A DNA stretch of 64,000 nucleotides from Serpula lacrymans var. lacrymans S7.9 (GCF_000218685.1 NW_006763295.1:1029893-1093892); one strand, 5' to 3'. Counted from the first letter of the stretch, positions 13,649 to 24,422 are shown. A program made the numbers and translations. Notes: a model not told the origin generated them from the sequence alone.

Positions 13649-14362
13649 ATGCCCCTACCTCCGCCAGCCCCGCCAGCCTACTCCCCAGAAAACTGTGCCA
13701 TATGTCTTGAAAGCCTCCACATCCCATCCAACGACGACGAAGGCCCGTCCCAGATCATCGACGACGTCGAGCTGCACTGTGGCCCGCCAGGCTCTGGCGC
13801 GAGCGGGCACCATTTTCACTGGAGCTGTATCATGGAATGGGCAAAGACGGGGGGCGATAAGAGTCGCTGTCCGTTGTGCCGTCAGAACACGCTCGATCGA
13901 AATGGCCGGTTCATAGTGGATGTAAGGAACGAAGGGGGTTTTACGGGCGGTATGGACCTAGGCGAAGAAATTGCGAGTGTTCCTTCCTGCTAACATACCC
14001 CATAACCTTATCTTATTTGCTGATACGTTGATACATCCCTATTGTAGGACGAAGAGCTATATCTTGACGCACACCCCGAAGAACGATACAAGATCGCTTT
14101 CCTCGGTTTCATGGCTCAATCGGACTTTGACGAGGCTGGTCTGGTGTTAAGGGAGCACGGTGTGGACGTGAACAGTGCTTACGTGCCTGGAGGACAAACC
14201 GCCATGCATATGGCCGCTTTGAACGACGACGTGGAGGGTATCCAGTTTCTCCTTCAAAATGGGGCCAACCCGCACACAAAAGACGATACAGGCATGATAC
14301 CCCTCGATCTGGCTAGAGATGTGGATGCAGGGCGAGCTGTCTCGATGTTGCAAAATCTGTAA
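13649..14362 (+). CDS. RING-H2 finger protein with ankyrin repeats
   Basis: Exons 13649..13921 and 14048..14362; 195 residues. The N-terminal half is a RING-H2 finger (about residues 16-75): CAIC at the start, a His-Trp-Ser-Cys core, then CPLC. RING-H2 domains bind E2 enzymes, so a ubiquitin ligase role is likely. The second half carries two ankyrin-like units, with GGQTAMHMAALNDDVEGIQF and a following TGMIPLDLARD. The donor chosen, GTAAGG after GTG GAT, joins the two halves in phase; reading on past it gives a stop at 13991. The linker before the ankyrin part (DEELYLDAHPEERYKIAFLGF) is conserved-looking but unknown to me. The substrate is unknown. Confidence is high for both domains. Confidence 0.85.
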
Positions 14363-14489
14363 AGATGGCATTTGTGCATACAAAATTGCACTTGTCTTTC
14401 TCACTACGTGATCCTTCTTTGATATCTACATGTATGATCAAAAACAATAACAATGGGTTTTTTTACCGAGTGAATCTCAAATTCAAAAT

Positions 14490-14493
14490 AAAA
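14490..14493 (-). terminator. RNA polymerase III T-tract
   Basis: TTTT on the tRNA strand, starting 5 bases beyond the 3' end of tRNA-Tyr. A second T run lies a little further on. This is the normal pol III stop signal. Confidence 0.6.
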
Positions 14494-14497
14494 TATA

Positions 14498-14584
14498 TCC
14501 GACCTGCCTGGCTCGAACAGGCGACCTCAAGATAAACAGACATCCTATTACAGTCTCGCGCTCTTCCAACTGAGCTAAGGTCGG
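14498..14584 (-). tRNA. tRNA-Tyr (anticodon GTA) with a 14-nt intron
   Basis: The transcript folds as a full cloverleaf. The acceptor stem pairs CCGACCT with AGGTCGG, with discriminator A. The D arm is GCTC...GAGC. The anticodon stem CGAGA pairs with TCTTG (one G-T pair) around loop CTGTAA. The T arm GCCTG/CAGGC encloses TTCGAGC. After position 37, 14 extra nucleotides (TAGGATGTCTGTTT) interrupt the loop: the canonical intron position of eukaryotic tRNA-Tyr, removed by the tRNA splicing endonuclease. Mature length without CCA is 73 nt. The A box (TAGCTCAGTTGG) and B box (TTCGAGCC) are present. It is divergent from the RNase P subunit gene 123 bp away. Confidence 0.96.
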
Positions 14585-14707
14585 TATACACCACGCTGCC
14601 CGTTTACTATGAAGAGCTGCATATACCTTATGATAAGGTGCTCCGACCCTTGACCTTGCACTTCTCCTAGTACAGCGCTGCACCGATCAACAGTAACCAC
14701 CATCGCG

Positions 14708-15669
14708 ATGGCGAAGAAAAACAAAGACGAAACCCCCAATCCCACCAGCATCTCGAACAGGGACATCATCCAAAGACTCAATTTCCTCTACCAAGCCAGC
14801 ACATACCTCAACAACATCTCCCTCCCCCCCAACCCCGATCCCGACCCCGAGTCTTTACCCAGCACCGGCACCGCATCCGCCACAACCGACAAGGCTCGCA
14901 AATCGCGGAAGGAGGGAAAGAACGATGGGAGGGGCGGGAGGAGGGTGGTGACGCGCTCGGAGCTGTCGAGGGCTTATGTCGAGTCGATGAGGACGGTGGG
15001 GCAGAAGACGATTGTGAAAATGTTTGTTTTTCATTGTCTGAAAATTCGGCGTACGACCTCTTGTTTGATGACTTGCTGATCATTATGGGGTATCTCGAAT
15101 GTAGGGATCCTTCTGTCAAGCGCACGGTGTGCAGGGGATGCCATATCGTACTCCTTCCTGGTCTGACCTCTAAAGTGCGTGTTAAAGGTATGTGCAAGGT
15201 TATCAGCAGTCCTGTCGATGGACAAAGGACGGCGGAACTATGATAACCCTAACTGGAAATTCTGAATTCTTGAATCCTAGCATCCCGCTCGCATGGCCAC
15301 ATAGTCACTTACATCTGCACGGAATGCAAGACATCCCGACGTATACCCGCCCCCCCTACTCTACTCTCGCCAGTCGAAGGCAGTAAAGAAGCACCGGTCA
15401 TCCCTCAGGAGGCACACGCGGCACACGCGGCACCCGAACATGTCCAGCTAGGACAAACCATGGATATCGACCACCACGACGCATCCAAGGAAGACCCAAC
15501 GTCGATGCCAGCGTCAGCAGGGGCTGCAGACGTGACTTCCCCCGCCAAACGACGAAGATGCAGGAAGGCCAGGAAGAGCGCTGTCCCCCGCCTGGCGCCG
15601 CATTTTGCACGCAAGGTGGGGCATGTCGTTTTTCGAGGCAATGAGAGGTTGCAGGATGGTGAGACGTAG
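14708..15669 (+). CDS. RPR2: RNase P protein subunit, Rpr2/Rpp21/Snm1 family
   Basis: Exons 14708..15021, 15105..15187 and 15281..15669; 261 residues. Rpr2/Rpp21 is the zinc-ribbon subunit of nuclear RNase P, which cuts the 5' leader off tRNA precursors. Family marks: an N-terminal helix with LNFLYQAST, then the SRAYVESMRTVGQKTIVKMDP block, and CRGC (Cys114/117) with CTEC (Cys145/148) forming the zinc site, joined by LLPGLTSKVRVKG. The stretch HGHIVTYICTECKTSRRIP is typical of the family. The C-terminal 100 residues are an unusual extension with acidic then basic patches (AKRRRCRKARKS), possibly for RNA contact or nuclear import (inference). The Snm1 subunit of RNase MRP is a relative, but the fit to Rpr2/Rpp21 is better. 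The start is the first ATG in frame, 123 bp from tRNA-Tyr. Confidence 0.9.
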
Positions 15670-15993
15670 CGCTGTGGAATGGGCGTTGTTTTCGTAATCC
15701 TTGTCGTGATAGGAAGGTCATAGAACGTGCCAGTCGGGGTGACTGGACGGGTGCTACATCGATCGACATCAACACGATCATTTCGAGCACCAAGCCCACA
15801 AACACTGTCGCAAAGACAGACTCCTGCATCGAGTCGCTCCCATGTCAGGGATCTCACGATACTCAGTGATGCACACGAATCAGGTCAGCAAGAAGATGAG
15901 TGTATCTAAGAGTACAGGAGCCGTGTGTGTAAAGAGTAGCGCAGATAGGTAGACAACAAGGGGGTATGGTGAAACAGATATAGACCGCTTGGG
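15670..15993. other. intergenic, convergent gene ends
   Basis: A 324-bp spacer between the stop codons of RPR2 (+) and the expansin-like gene (-). It holds both 3' flanks. Nothing else is seen. Confidence 0.5.
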
Positions 15994-17016
15994 TCATGAT
16001 AAATAATGAATAGATAACGCAAAAACAGTGAACCAAAGAAAGTGAGGAACGAATGACGTGAAAGCAGCATTGGTACGGGTATCTGGCCTATACAGGAGTT
16101 AGTTCAGTGGCAAAAAGCTAGGAAGATAAGACATACGGTATGCCATTTTGTTCAGAATAAGAGGGACAAGTGTCGTTTACGTTACCCTGTTGAAGAGTTA
16201 GATGTGGTGTACGTAAAGCAGAGAAAGATGAACGAACCGTAGGATTGTCGGGACAGCACCCACTGATGGCGGCCTCTGATCCGAGGGCAGCAGCGTTATC
16301 CCAACCCTCCCAATCATCGCAGGTAACACTCTGGTAACTGATATTCCAGACACCAAAGTCCTAACAATCACACCTGACATTACAAACGGTCAAATAATTT
16401 AGAAATATTAACGTACAGTATAACCTGAGTGAGTAGCCTCTTTGTAAGACATTCAACTCTAGATATTGATTAATTGATAACTTACCGTATAACGACGCGT
16501 CGGAGGGGAAGAAATCATTTGATATTGATGACGATGGCCATGCGAGGTCGAAATTTAGGTATGCACCAGCACTATCAACCAGTGTTAACACATAGATATG
16601 AAAGGAGGAAAGAAATACACGAACGAGTTGGGCTTGCTGGGAGTGGCAGAACACCACCCATTTTCTGAAAGAGGACACAGATCTGTGACTTTGACAACCA
16701 CATGGTTGGTGACATTGGGGTAAAAAGGAGGGTTGGACGTGAAAGTGTTCAAGAGGGTCAAGTTGAAGCATCGGCCACACGCTGGACCATAGGAAGTGCT
16801 GCTCCCAAAGGCCATTTGGTTTAGTGCCGCTGTGGGGTAATGAGTGCTGGAAGGAGTGCATCCACAAGCGGCGACAAAGTTTTCGGGGAGGTAGTAATGA
16901 GTCATAGTTGCATATCCAGTTGGAGGGTATTGTATCCAACTTGAATTTGAGGCGTGTACTTTTGAAAGAAGGGACAGAAATGACAGAAACGCCAGAGCTG
17001 GCAGAAAAGCGGTCAT
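15994..17016 (-). CDS. secreted expansin/GH45-like double-psi beta-barrel protein
   Basis: Exons 16625..17016, 16486..16571, 16417..16424 (8 nt), 16238..16360, 16137..16186 and 15994..16087; 250 residues. The N-terminus is a signal peptide (hydrophobic core up to KVHAS). The mature part has TGYATMTHY, ACGC, ALNQMAFGSS, GPACGRCFNLTL and VVVKVTDLCP. These are marks of the six-stranded double-psi barrel shared by expansins and GH45 endoglucanases; the Asp in VTDLCP matches the catalytic acid region of subfamily C GH45. The 8-nt exon restores YGYTDFGVWN across the join, and every phase fits. The last exon ends in a hydrophobic stretch (FVPHFLWFTVFALSIHYLS) after a small-residue region, which resembles a GPI-anchor signal. 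The likely role is loosening or cutting plant or fungal cell-wall glucan. Whether it is catalytic is unknown. It is divergent from GCN5, with 312 bp between start codons. Confidence 0.85.
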
Positions 17017-17328
17017 GGTGGAGATATCAGGACGACGAGATATACCGGTTTTTTTCTAGGTTGAGGACAAGGACATTAGGATAGCCTTGTGTGCTATAAA
17101 AACCAGGAAAGTCGTGGTCGTGGTCAGGCGAGAAAAGACAAGGGAAAGACAGGGATCATAAAATTAGACATAGACAGACAGGGAGTGTGAGTGAATAAGT
17201 AGGGAGTGCCTGGGGTCCGATGTACTGAACGATATCCAACTTGACTTGGAACTGACTACATTGTTACTACAACTTCAAGTTCAGTGAACATTCAAATAAG
17301 CGCAGAGTCTATCACTCACAACGTTACC
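17017..17328. promoter_or_regulatory. shared divergent promoter, expansin-like gene / GCN5
   Basis: 312 bp separate the two start codons. A CTATAAAAA sequence at about 17094-17102 lies on the plus strand, about 230 bp from the GCN5 start. A pyrimidine-rich run (about 17049-17056) lies just upstream of the minus-strand start. No binding site can be named with confidence. Confidence 0.4.
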
Positions 17329-19785
17329 ATGGGCAAGCTTCTCTATCCCCCCTCCAAAGAAGGCGCCCAGCTCAGCGACTACGCCCTCGCCCTCAAAATT
17401 GCACGACATTCCCCATGTACCGCATGCAGCTCGTGCTCAAACCTCAGACCACCACCAGACGTCGAGGTCATGCTCGACCAAGACGCCCAGAACAAGTCGT
17501 CCTTGGGTGACTTGACCCAGTACGGCTCAGACGACGACGACGCGCCCTACGCTTATATCGAGACCTGTGATTGCGGACACGATGTCACCGATCACGGTGC
17601 AGACGAATCCGTCATTGGAAGAGACGAGTTCTCTCGCAGAGCACGCGTTGCCGTTCGTCTCGACGAGCTCCTTCAGGTATCCATTCCCACTTCTCATCCA
17701 CCCCATTCTCTCACTGACCCCTCTCCGAATCCCAGGTTCGGCTTTTCTTGCCTCCATCACAAGGTCACATTAATTCAGTGGCGTCTGCAGGATGTAGACA
17801 AACTATTGGACTTTGATTATACCGACGATGATATTGTCTCACTGCGCCAGCAAATGAAGCTTCCTATTTCTCTCGTTAGCACCTCATCTCCGTCTATCCG
17901 TATGTCCTTTCCACCCTATCGCCCTGCTGCTTATTCACCGCCCTTTAGAGCATTCCTCCCCGTTCGACGACAGAGCTCTCTCTCCCGCCTCGTCCATATT
18001 GAGTGATCTACCGCCTCCAAGTAAAAAACGGCGACTCTCCGTATCTTCACTGAGCGACGATGATGACGACGACGACGATGAAGAGGAAGACAAACCCCTT
18101 GCAGCGCGCATGGGTACGAAGACGTCCAGGGAGCGCCCAGAGACCGGCGGCAGAACAACCATGGGCCAGAGAAGCGGCAAGAAGGTGTCTAGCATGAAAT
18201 CAAAAGCGCAGTCCGCCCCCACCCGTGCGACCAAAGAGCAAGCAGACTCGAACGGAACACTCAATGGAATAAACGGGCGAGAGCCAAAAGTCAAAGTCGA
18301 AGATAAAATGGATGAAGGTCAACTGACTCGTCTTGCGAATGGTGTCACTGTGGATGCTGGTAGTACGGCATCCAACGCTGTAAGCGCCTCCTCGAATCCT
18401 TGTTTCTTCGTGCTCACACACCCCCTAAGCCTCCCACCAAGGCTGAAAAAGCCGCTATCGTCGAACTACGAAAGGGCATCATACACATCACCGCAGTCGA
18501 AAACGATCGTCAACCCCGTTCATTGGTCATACTTACCGGTCTCAAAACGCTATTCCAGAAACAACTACCAAAGATGCCACGAGAATACATCGCACGACTG
18601 GTGTACGACAGTAACTCGAAATCACTCGCCATCATAAAACGAGGATATAAAGTAGTGGGCGGTATTTGCTACAGGCCCTTTCCTCACCGCGGGTTTGCAG
18701 AGATCGTTTTCTTCGCTACTGCATCTGTAGACCAAGTCAAGGTATGATGGTATTCTCAACCTTATTTACTCGCGCTTAATAACCTTCCAGGGCTATGGAG
18801 GCATGCTCATGGACCACTTCAAAACGCACATCCACCACACTTATCCCACCATGATGCACTTTTTAACCTACGCTGACAACTACGCCGTCGGATACTTCAA
18901 AAAGCAAGGTTTCTCCAAGGACATCACTCTCGATCGTTCAGTATGGGCCGGGTACATCAAGGATTACGAAGGAGGGACGATCATGCAGTGCACGATGCTC
19001 CGCAAGGTCAACTACCTCGAAAAGGCAGACCTCATCGCGCAACAACGCGAAGCGATACTCACCAAGATCCGCGAAATGTCGAAATCTCATATCGTCTACC
19101 CCGGTTTACCCCAGTTCCAACATGACGCTTCGGGTGACATGGCGATTGATCCGAAGGACGTTCCGGGACTTCGTGCGTTTTTTTTTCTTTGACGTGGTTG
19201 TGCCTGTTGTTTTCATTCATTCATTTTGATGACGTGTGTCCGATCTTTTCATTCACAGGGGAAAGTGGGTGGACGCCAACGATGGATGCCAAGTATGTGG
19301 CACATTTTTTTTCTCTCGTTTTTCTCTTGGGTGTTTGTATTGCGATTTCTGATGCGTGCACACGATCCATATTCACTACAGCACCCGAACTATCCCTCGC
19401 AATGCAGAACATAACTTTATGCAGAGGCTTATGACGGACTTACAAGGCCATCCTCTCTCATGGGCCTTTCTTCAACCTGTCAATGGAGAAGAGGTCGTGG
19501 ACTATTACGATGTCATCACCAAACCCATGGGTGTGTACCATCCTTTTCTTCCCTTCTCCTACCACCCCATTCTCAAAATTTACATTCCCAGATTTCAGCA
19601 CAATGGAGCACAAGCTAGAGACAAACCAGTACTCAACCATGGACGCATTCGTGAAAGATGCCATCCTCGTATTCGACAACTGCCGGCTCTACAACCCAGA
19701 GTCCTCCATCTACGCAAAGAACGCGACGAAAATGGAAAAGTTCATGAAGGAGCAGCTGAGCGATTATAAAGAGAGGGAGTCATGA
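17329..19785 (+). CDS. GCN5: histone acetyltransferase Gcn5 (SAGA), GNAT plus bromodomain
   Basis: Exons 17329..17676, 17791..17899, 17949..18379, 18430..18741, 18791..19172, 19259..19292, 19382..19530 and 19592..19785; 652 residues. Gcn5 acetylates histone H3 within SAGA/ADA complexes to activate transcription. The HAT domain is at about 297-460: KGIIHITAV, TGLKTLFQKQLPKMPREYIA, AEIVFFA with the catalytic Glu, and the acetyl-CoA loop QVKGYGG. The bromodomain is at about 545-645: HPLSWAFLQPVN, YYDVITKPMDFSTM, and NCRLYN with the acetyl-lysine Asn. The N-terminus has a cysteine cluster (Cys30, 33, 36 and CDCGHDVTDH at 80-89) like the zinc motif of animal PCAF/GCN5; yeast Gcn5 lacks it. An acidic run and Lys/Arg-rich linker follow. 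Introns are as short as 48 nt. The family call is certain; the join at 18380-18429 is the least sure splice. Confidence 0.95.
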
Positions 19786-20397
19786 CATGGGTCTCGGGTC
19801 TTTTTTGGTTTTCTTGGTTTTCTTGTTTGTATTCTATCATCATATTCTGTACTACTCACGCATCGTTGTTTATTCTTAAAACCTATCTAATTGTGTCTTT
19901 TGTTCACCCGTTTGGTATCGATCAGTCAGCTGCATGGGGAGGGTTTGGCTCTTTCGTTCCACATCGAGGTTCTATCGGCCGCCGAACGTTAGTGGTGTTG
20001 GTGCGCACCAATTAGAGATAGTATCAAGGATGTACTAGTGCTACTCACGGCCCTCTTTACGGGTAATGAGTTCACTCGAATCTTCATTTCGAGAATGGAA
20101 AATTCTACTTATTCTCTCATATGATCATGGAATTCATATGGAGCACAGTCATTCATTTCCAGAAACCTGTGAATTTGTCATATACCTCCATTGTTCTGAT
20201 GCGGGTCACGCAATCTTTCTGAGGTCGACTTGTTTAGTAAATAGTAGTGCTCAGTTTATGATCGCCGCGTTATCAAAGTTTCATATTGCGCCTGACAGAG
20301 CTGACAAGAAGTTATAAAGTTACATGTAAAAATGGCATCGACTATAGTACATTTGAATATGCGAGCCGAACCTCCACAAAACCAAAATAAAAAGCAC
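19786..20397. other. intergenic, convergent ends of GCN5 and FDH
   Basis: A 612-bp spacer between two stop codons on opposite strands. It is AT-rich with T-rich runs just after GCN5, fitting 3' untranslated sequence. No gene is seen. Confidence 0.5.
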
Positions 20398-21969
20398 TCA
20401 GCGCTGACCATCTACAAAGAGCAAATACCAATCATAGTCAGTAAAAACATACAACAAAGTCAGGATTGCTGTGAAACTCACAAGCCTTGGTCTCGTACTT
20501 GCCAACACCGACGATGACGTTTTGAGGTTCCTGGGCTTTGCTAGTGAGGTAGTTCTCGAGGATGCTCTTTGTACCACGGGCGTAGCGCGCCTGGGCGTCG
20601 AGAGTAGTACCAGAGTAATGTGGCACCATACCGTTTCCACCACCGAGAGGGTTCTTCATCGTTCGCCACGAGTGGTCCTTGGGTGCGGGTTGTACATTCC
20701 AGACATCACCAGCGTAACCGTTGATCTGCCCACTCTTGATGGCTGCTGCAACAGCGTCTTTGTCACAGATGGCACCACGAGCAGTGTTGACGAGCCAGGC
20801 ACCCTTCTTGAAGTGCTTGAGCAAGTCAGCGTTCACGAGGCCACGGGTGCCTTCGTGCAGGGGGCAGTTGACGGTAACGACATCGCATTGCGAGACGAAG
20901 TCCTGTAAAGGGTGACGTCAGTAAACAATGACAGAGATGTATATGATAGGTCCCTAACCTTGAGGTCCTCTACTCGGCGGGCATTGACAGTCTTTGCAGC
21001 AGCTAAAAGCCACGATCAGTACAGACAGAGACTGAAAATGGAAGTGCTTCTACCTTCGGGCAAGGGGGCATAGTCGTAGTAGATAAGTTCCTTGCAGTCG
21101 AAAGGAAGCAGACGTTGGAGAACACGGTAACCGATACGACCAGCTCCGATAGTTCCAACGACCTTGCCTTCCAAATCGAAAGCATTGCGGGCAACGTCTG
21201 AAACTTGCCAGTCACCGCGTTCAATCATCTAGAGAGAGGTTTAACATTCGCATATATGCATCAACCTGTGAACTCACCTCGTGTGCAGGGACGAAGTTCC
21301 TGACGAGGAGAAGGATAGACATAACGACATGCTCAGCGACGGAGACGACGTTTGAGCCCGACACCTCGAGCACTTGTACGCCATTCTTGACGGCAGAGTT
21401 AAGGTCGATGTGGTCTGAACCCACACCAGCAGTGATACAGATCTTAAGTTTCTTGGCCTAGAGGACACGAAATGAATACGATAAACTCGTATTGTGAGAG
21501 TATAGCACACCTTTTCGAACAGCTCCGCGGTCAAGTAACCAGGGTGGAAGGGGGTGGTAATCAAAACCTCAGCCTGAGATAGGAAAGCATAAATAAACAC
21601 ACAAGGTCCCATAAGGAACGCGAGCTATACTTGCATCAACGATGTGCTTCTGGAAGTCGCTGTCGGGGCCCTCTTTCGAATCGCTGACCTAAAGCAAGGT
21701 GGTGAATGAGCTGCGCATATAGTCAGACGACCACACATACGACGTATTCGTGACCTTGGGATTCGAGCCATTCACGGATGCCAAGCTTTGGATGCATTCA
21801 GCAATGGAGTCTTGTGAAGAGAGCTGAGAGCATTACCTGGTTCTCAACGGTACCAAGGAGTCTGGGCTCTTCTTTGGCAGCTGAACCACCCTTGTACAAG
21901 ATTGCGAGGACCTAATATGCCAGTCAGCGACGAGCATACATGCACGTACGAGGGCCTGATCACCTTCAT
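20398..21969 (-). CDS. FDH1: NAD-dependent formate dehydrogenase
   Basis: Ten exons: 21964..21969, 21837..21911, 21741..21785, 21635..21688, 21511..21573, 21278..21457, 21054..21228, 20959..21002, 20482..20902 and 20398..20411; 358 residues, normal for the family. The enzyme oxidises formate to CO2 with NAD+. In wood-decay fungi it handles formate from oxalate breakdown and gives NADH. The NAD site is GAGRIG (169-174). Active-site Arg256 is in NTARGAICD and His309 in [12 protein letters not shown]. The N-terminus [13 protein letters not shown] has no targeting peptide, so it is cytosolic. The first coding exon is just ATG AAG, and the last is 14 nt with the stop. Intron 21574-21634 begins GCAAGT, a GC-AG intron: no GT donor keeps [14 protein letters not shown] in frame. 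Very high confidence. Confidence 0.96.
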
Positions 21970-22807
21970 GATGTTAGAATTATTTGTGAGAGGATGAGGA
22001 TGGGAGAGGATGAGATGGTGAGAAAAGCGATGAGTGGGGAGACATGGGTTGAAAGCCAGGGTTTTATAGGAGATGGGAGATGGAAACAGGGACCCGTCAT
22101 CTGACGTTCTGCAGACGTGGATTGCACTCCTTCCGGTTCTGGCCTCTACCTCCTACACCGAGATCCTACTCAGATAACCCATTCCATATCTGGCACACGT
22201 CACGTGCAAAACTCGGGCGAAAACGCACTCACCAATTTGGAAGTGGCCCCTTACCTTCGGACAATCTCGGGCGCACATGTACCAAATGAAAAAAAAAGCT
22301 CTCTCAAGCGTTCCGGTCCCAGACACTGACACTTCCTTCCGTGGGCGTCTTCACATCGCTGTCTCACAACTTGCTACGCGAGCTCACATCTTCGACGAAT
22401 GCTTCGGGTATGATTATCCGACTAAGCTGCACCATCCTAGATTATCCTTCTTGAGTCCTGATCTTACAGGCGACGTGTGCACACTGTGTGCACCTGGGCA
22501 ACTCTCAGGAACAATCGTTTAGGACGTGATCGGAACCTGCTCACCTTTGCAAGCTACGCGCTCTCTATTATTCACACTTCGTCGGGAACCTGCATGAAAT
22601 ACGCGGCTATTTTGATGCCTGGACAAATGCTTAGCATGGCGCAATTCTCGCCCGCATGATCCCGCTATTCACTGATGGGTGTCTATTAGTTCAATGGCTA
22701 TATCTATATCCTGCACATCAGCCATCGTGAGCTTGAGATAACATGCGGTAAAAAAGCACGACTCACTACATTATCGTCCATACTTTGTACCACAGAATCT
22801 ATAAATG
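21970..22807. promoter_or_regulatory. upstream region of FDH
   Basis: This 838-bp stretch lies upstream of the FDH start codon and downstream of the ERD1-like gene stop. Only short open frames occur in it. A TATA box is annotated at 22062-22067. Around 22472-22492 the hexamer GTGCAC occurs twice, 11 bases apart. No second gene is supported. Confidence 0.5.
22062..22067 (-). promoter_or_regulatory. TATA box of FDH
   Basis: TATAAA on the minus strand, about 95 bases upstream of the FDH start codon. The position suits a strongly expressed fungal metabolic gene. Confidence 0.6.
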
Positions 22808-24422
22808 TCATGGTATATCATTACTGTCATTCGTGTGCTCTGAGATCAATTCAAAACTTTCGTCACCGCTGATACTCCCTGCACCGCTCCTGCGTCCCTC
22901 TCTCGACTTCTTCACGGCCTCCCACTCCACACGGACGAAAACCCACATCCACCTACGCACCAGCTCCGCCATTTCAAGCCAGAAGATGAGCGCACTGCCT
23001 TCGGTTTCAGAGTGCAGATGACTCGACAACTTGATCGACCACGTCAGGCGAAGCACAAGGTTGAGGAAGATAATCAACGGATAGACAGGAAGAGGGTAGA
23101 GGAGGACAGGACGGAGCCCGAATGGGTAAGAGCTTTGTTGTGGGGGAATGGGGGTGTAAATACCAGAGCGTGATTGGGAACTGAGGTCTGCAGAAGAAGA
23201 CGGCGAATGAACAGGAGATCCTGTCATACTCGTGGATTTTGAATGAAGGGAGGGCAGCACTAGCGCTCGTGGGGGTCTCCCTCGTGATTCAGCAGGTCGC
23301 GGCTTTAACAGATCCAAACCCCAATCATTGGTTACATCCCACCAGAACGAATATACCGAGTTCACAGCGGCAGCCAAAAGCCTAAAGAGAGTCTATAGAA
23401 GCATGACCTAGAATCCTGGAGATTTTCGCACTCACCATAACCGAAAGAGTTGATGTTCTCCGTGCCATGCTTCGCGCGTGACCCCCTCCCCTTTCTCTTC
23501 CACGAGGTCAGAGATGACTATTCTTTGCGCCGCAGAAAGGAAGATGACCGGGAAAGAAGATGCATATTTGATTGCATTATATAACGGTCTCCTACTATCA
23601 TTCGTAGAAGACGCATGTTCCACTAGACATTGACGGAAGCGGGCTAGATAGGGCAAACTAGCGGCCAACGGTTAGCTTTATAATATATGGAAAATGCCAG
23701 AAGTGTACCTCATCAGCACAGGGAGTATCCAACGCGACCAGCCGTCTTGGGAAGGAAGAGATAGGAGACTACCCCCAGGGAGAAGCATTAATACTGAAAG
23801 CCAGACATCTCCCAGTACTTTGGCGAAGGAGGTAAAAACATCGGCGAATACCACGTCAGAAAAATAGATTGGATGACCACTTGGGGGAGATATACATCTC
23901 CGGATAGAACTACGGTCAGAAAAAAGGGATGTCCATACATGAATCGTCTGCAGAACAGGAGATCAAAAAAAATAAGTATACCCACAAGATGAATGCATCC
24001 CGCTCATGCTTTTGAAAAACATCGTATGGACAGAGTAAGAGCGTAAGAGCTCCCAATGCACAAACCGCTGGTATGTATTTAAACAGGTCCACCAACGCTG
24101 GGTCGGACTGTGACGAGTATCGAAAGTACAACCAGGCTACGAAGCACCATAGGGAATACGCCGTAAAAACGCGGTATACGGGGGTATAGGTTAAAGCAGC
24201 ATCTAGAATCCGTCGAAAGCCAGAGAGGCGAGAAGAAGGTAGTCTGAGAGGTATGTGATCCTGGGGCTCTTGCAATTCTAGCACGGCGGGTGCGTCTATA
24301 CCCAACAAGTGGAGACCATGGAGGTTTGTGGCCCAGCCAAGTATACCCATTCCAGCCAGGAAAAGGACGCGGAAGGGCAAAGGAAAGGATGCAGCAAGAG
24401 GGATTTCATTGCTCATGTCCAT
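22808..24422 (-). CDS. EXS-domain membrane protein, Erd1-like
   Basis: Exons 23986..24422, 23709..23909, 23436..23657 and 22808..23381; 477 residues. It is a multi-pass protein with about eight hydrophobic segments. The EXS-family (ERD1/XPR1/SYG1) marks are SIRRCISPP, DVVFADVFTSFAKVLGDVW, LPYLARFRQCL, and LLAAAVNSVYSFWWDVTNDW near residue 290. It lacks the N-terminal SPX domain of XPR1/SYG1, so it fits Erd1, a Golgi protein linked to retention of ER proteins, glycosyltransferase recycling and phosphate export. The start MDMSNEIPLAASF was chosen because a hydrophobic segment follows at once; an upstream ATG at 24581 adds 53 residues of no clear character. After the EXS core lies a Ser-rich loop. 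It is divergent from SNU23 (207 bp). Transport activity itself is inferred from family only. Confidence 0.88.

Noticed and set aside
17735..17762. Possible extra 28-nt exon in GCN5
   Set aside because: It has AG and GT flanks, but its length breaks the reading frame into DVDKLLDFDY.
23912..23985. Possible 9-nt micro-exon (ACGATTCAT) in the ERD1-like gene
   Set aside because: Including it also keeps the frame, but the simple intron gives RDAFIFSIRRC, which matches the length of family members.
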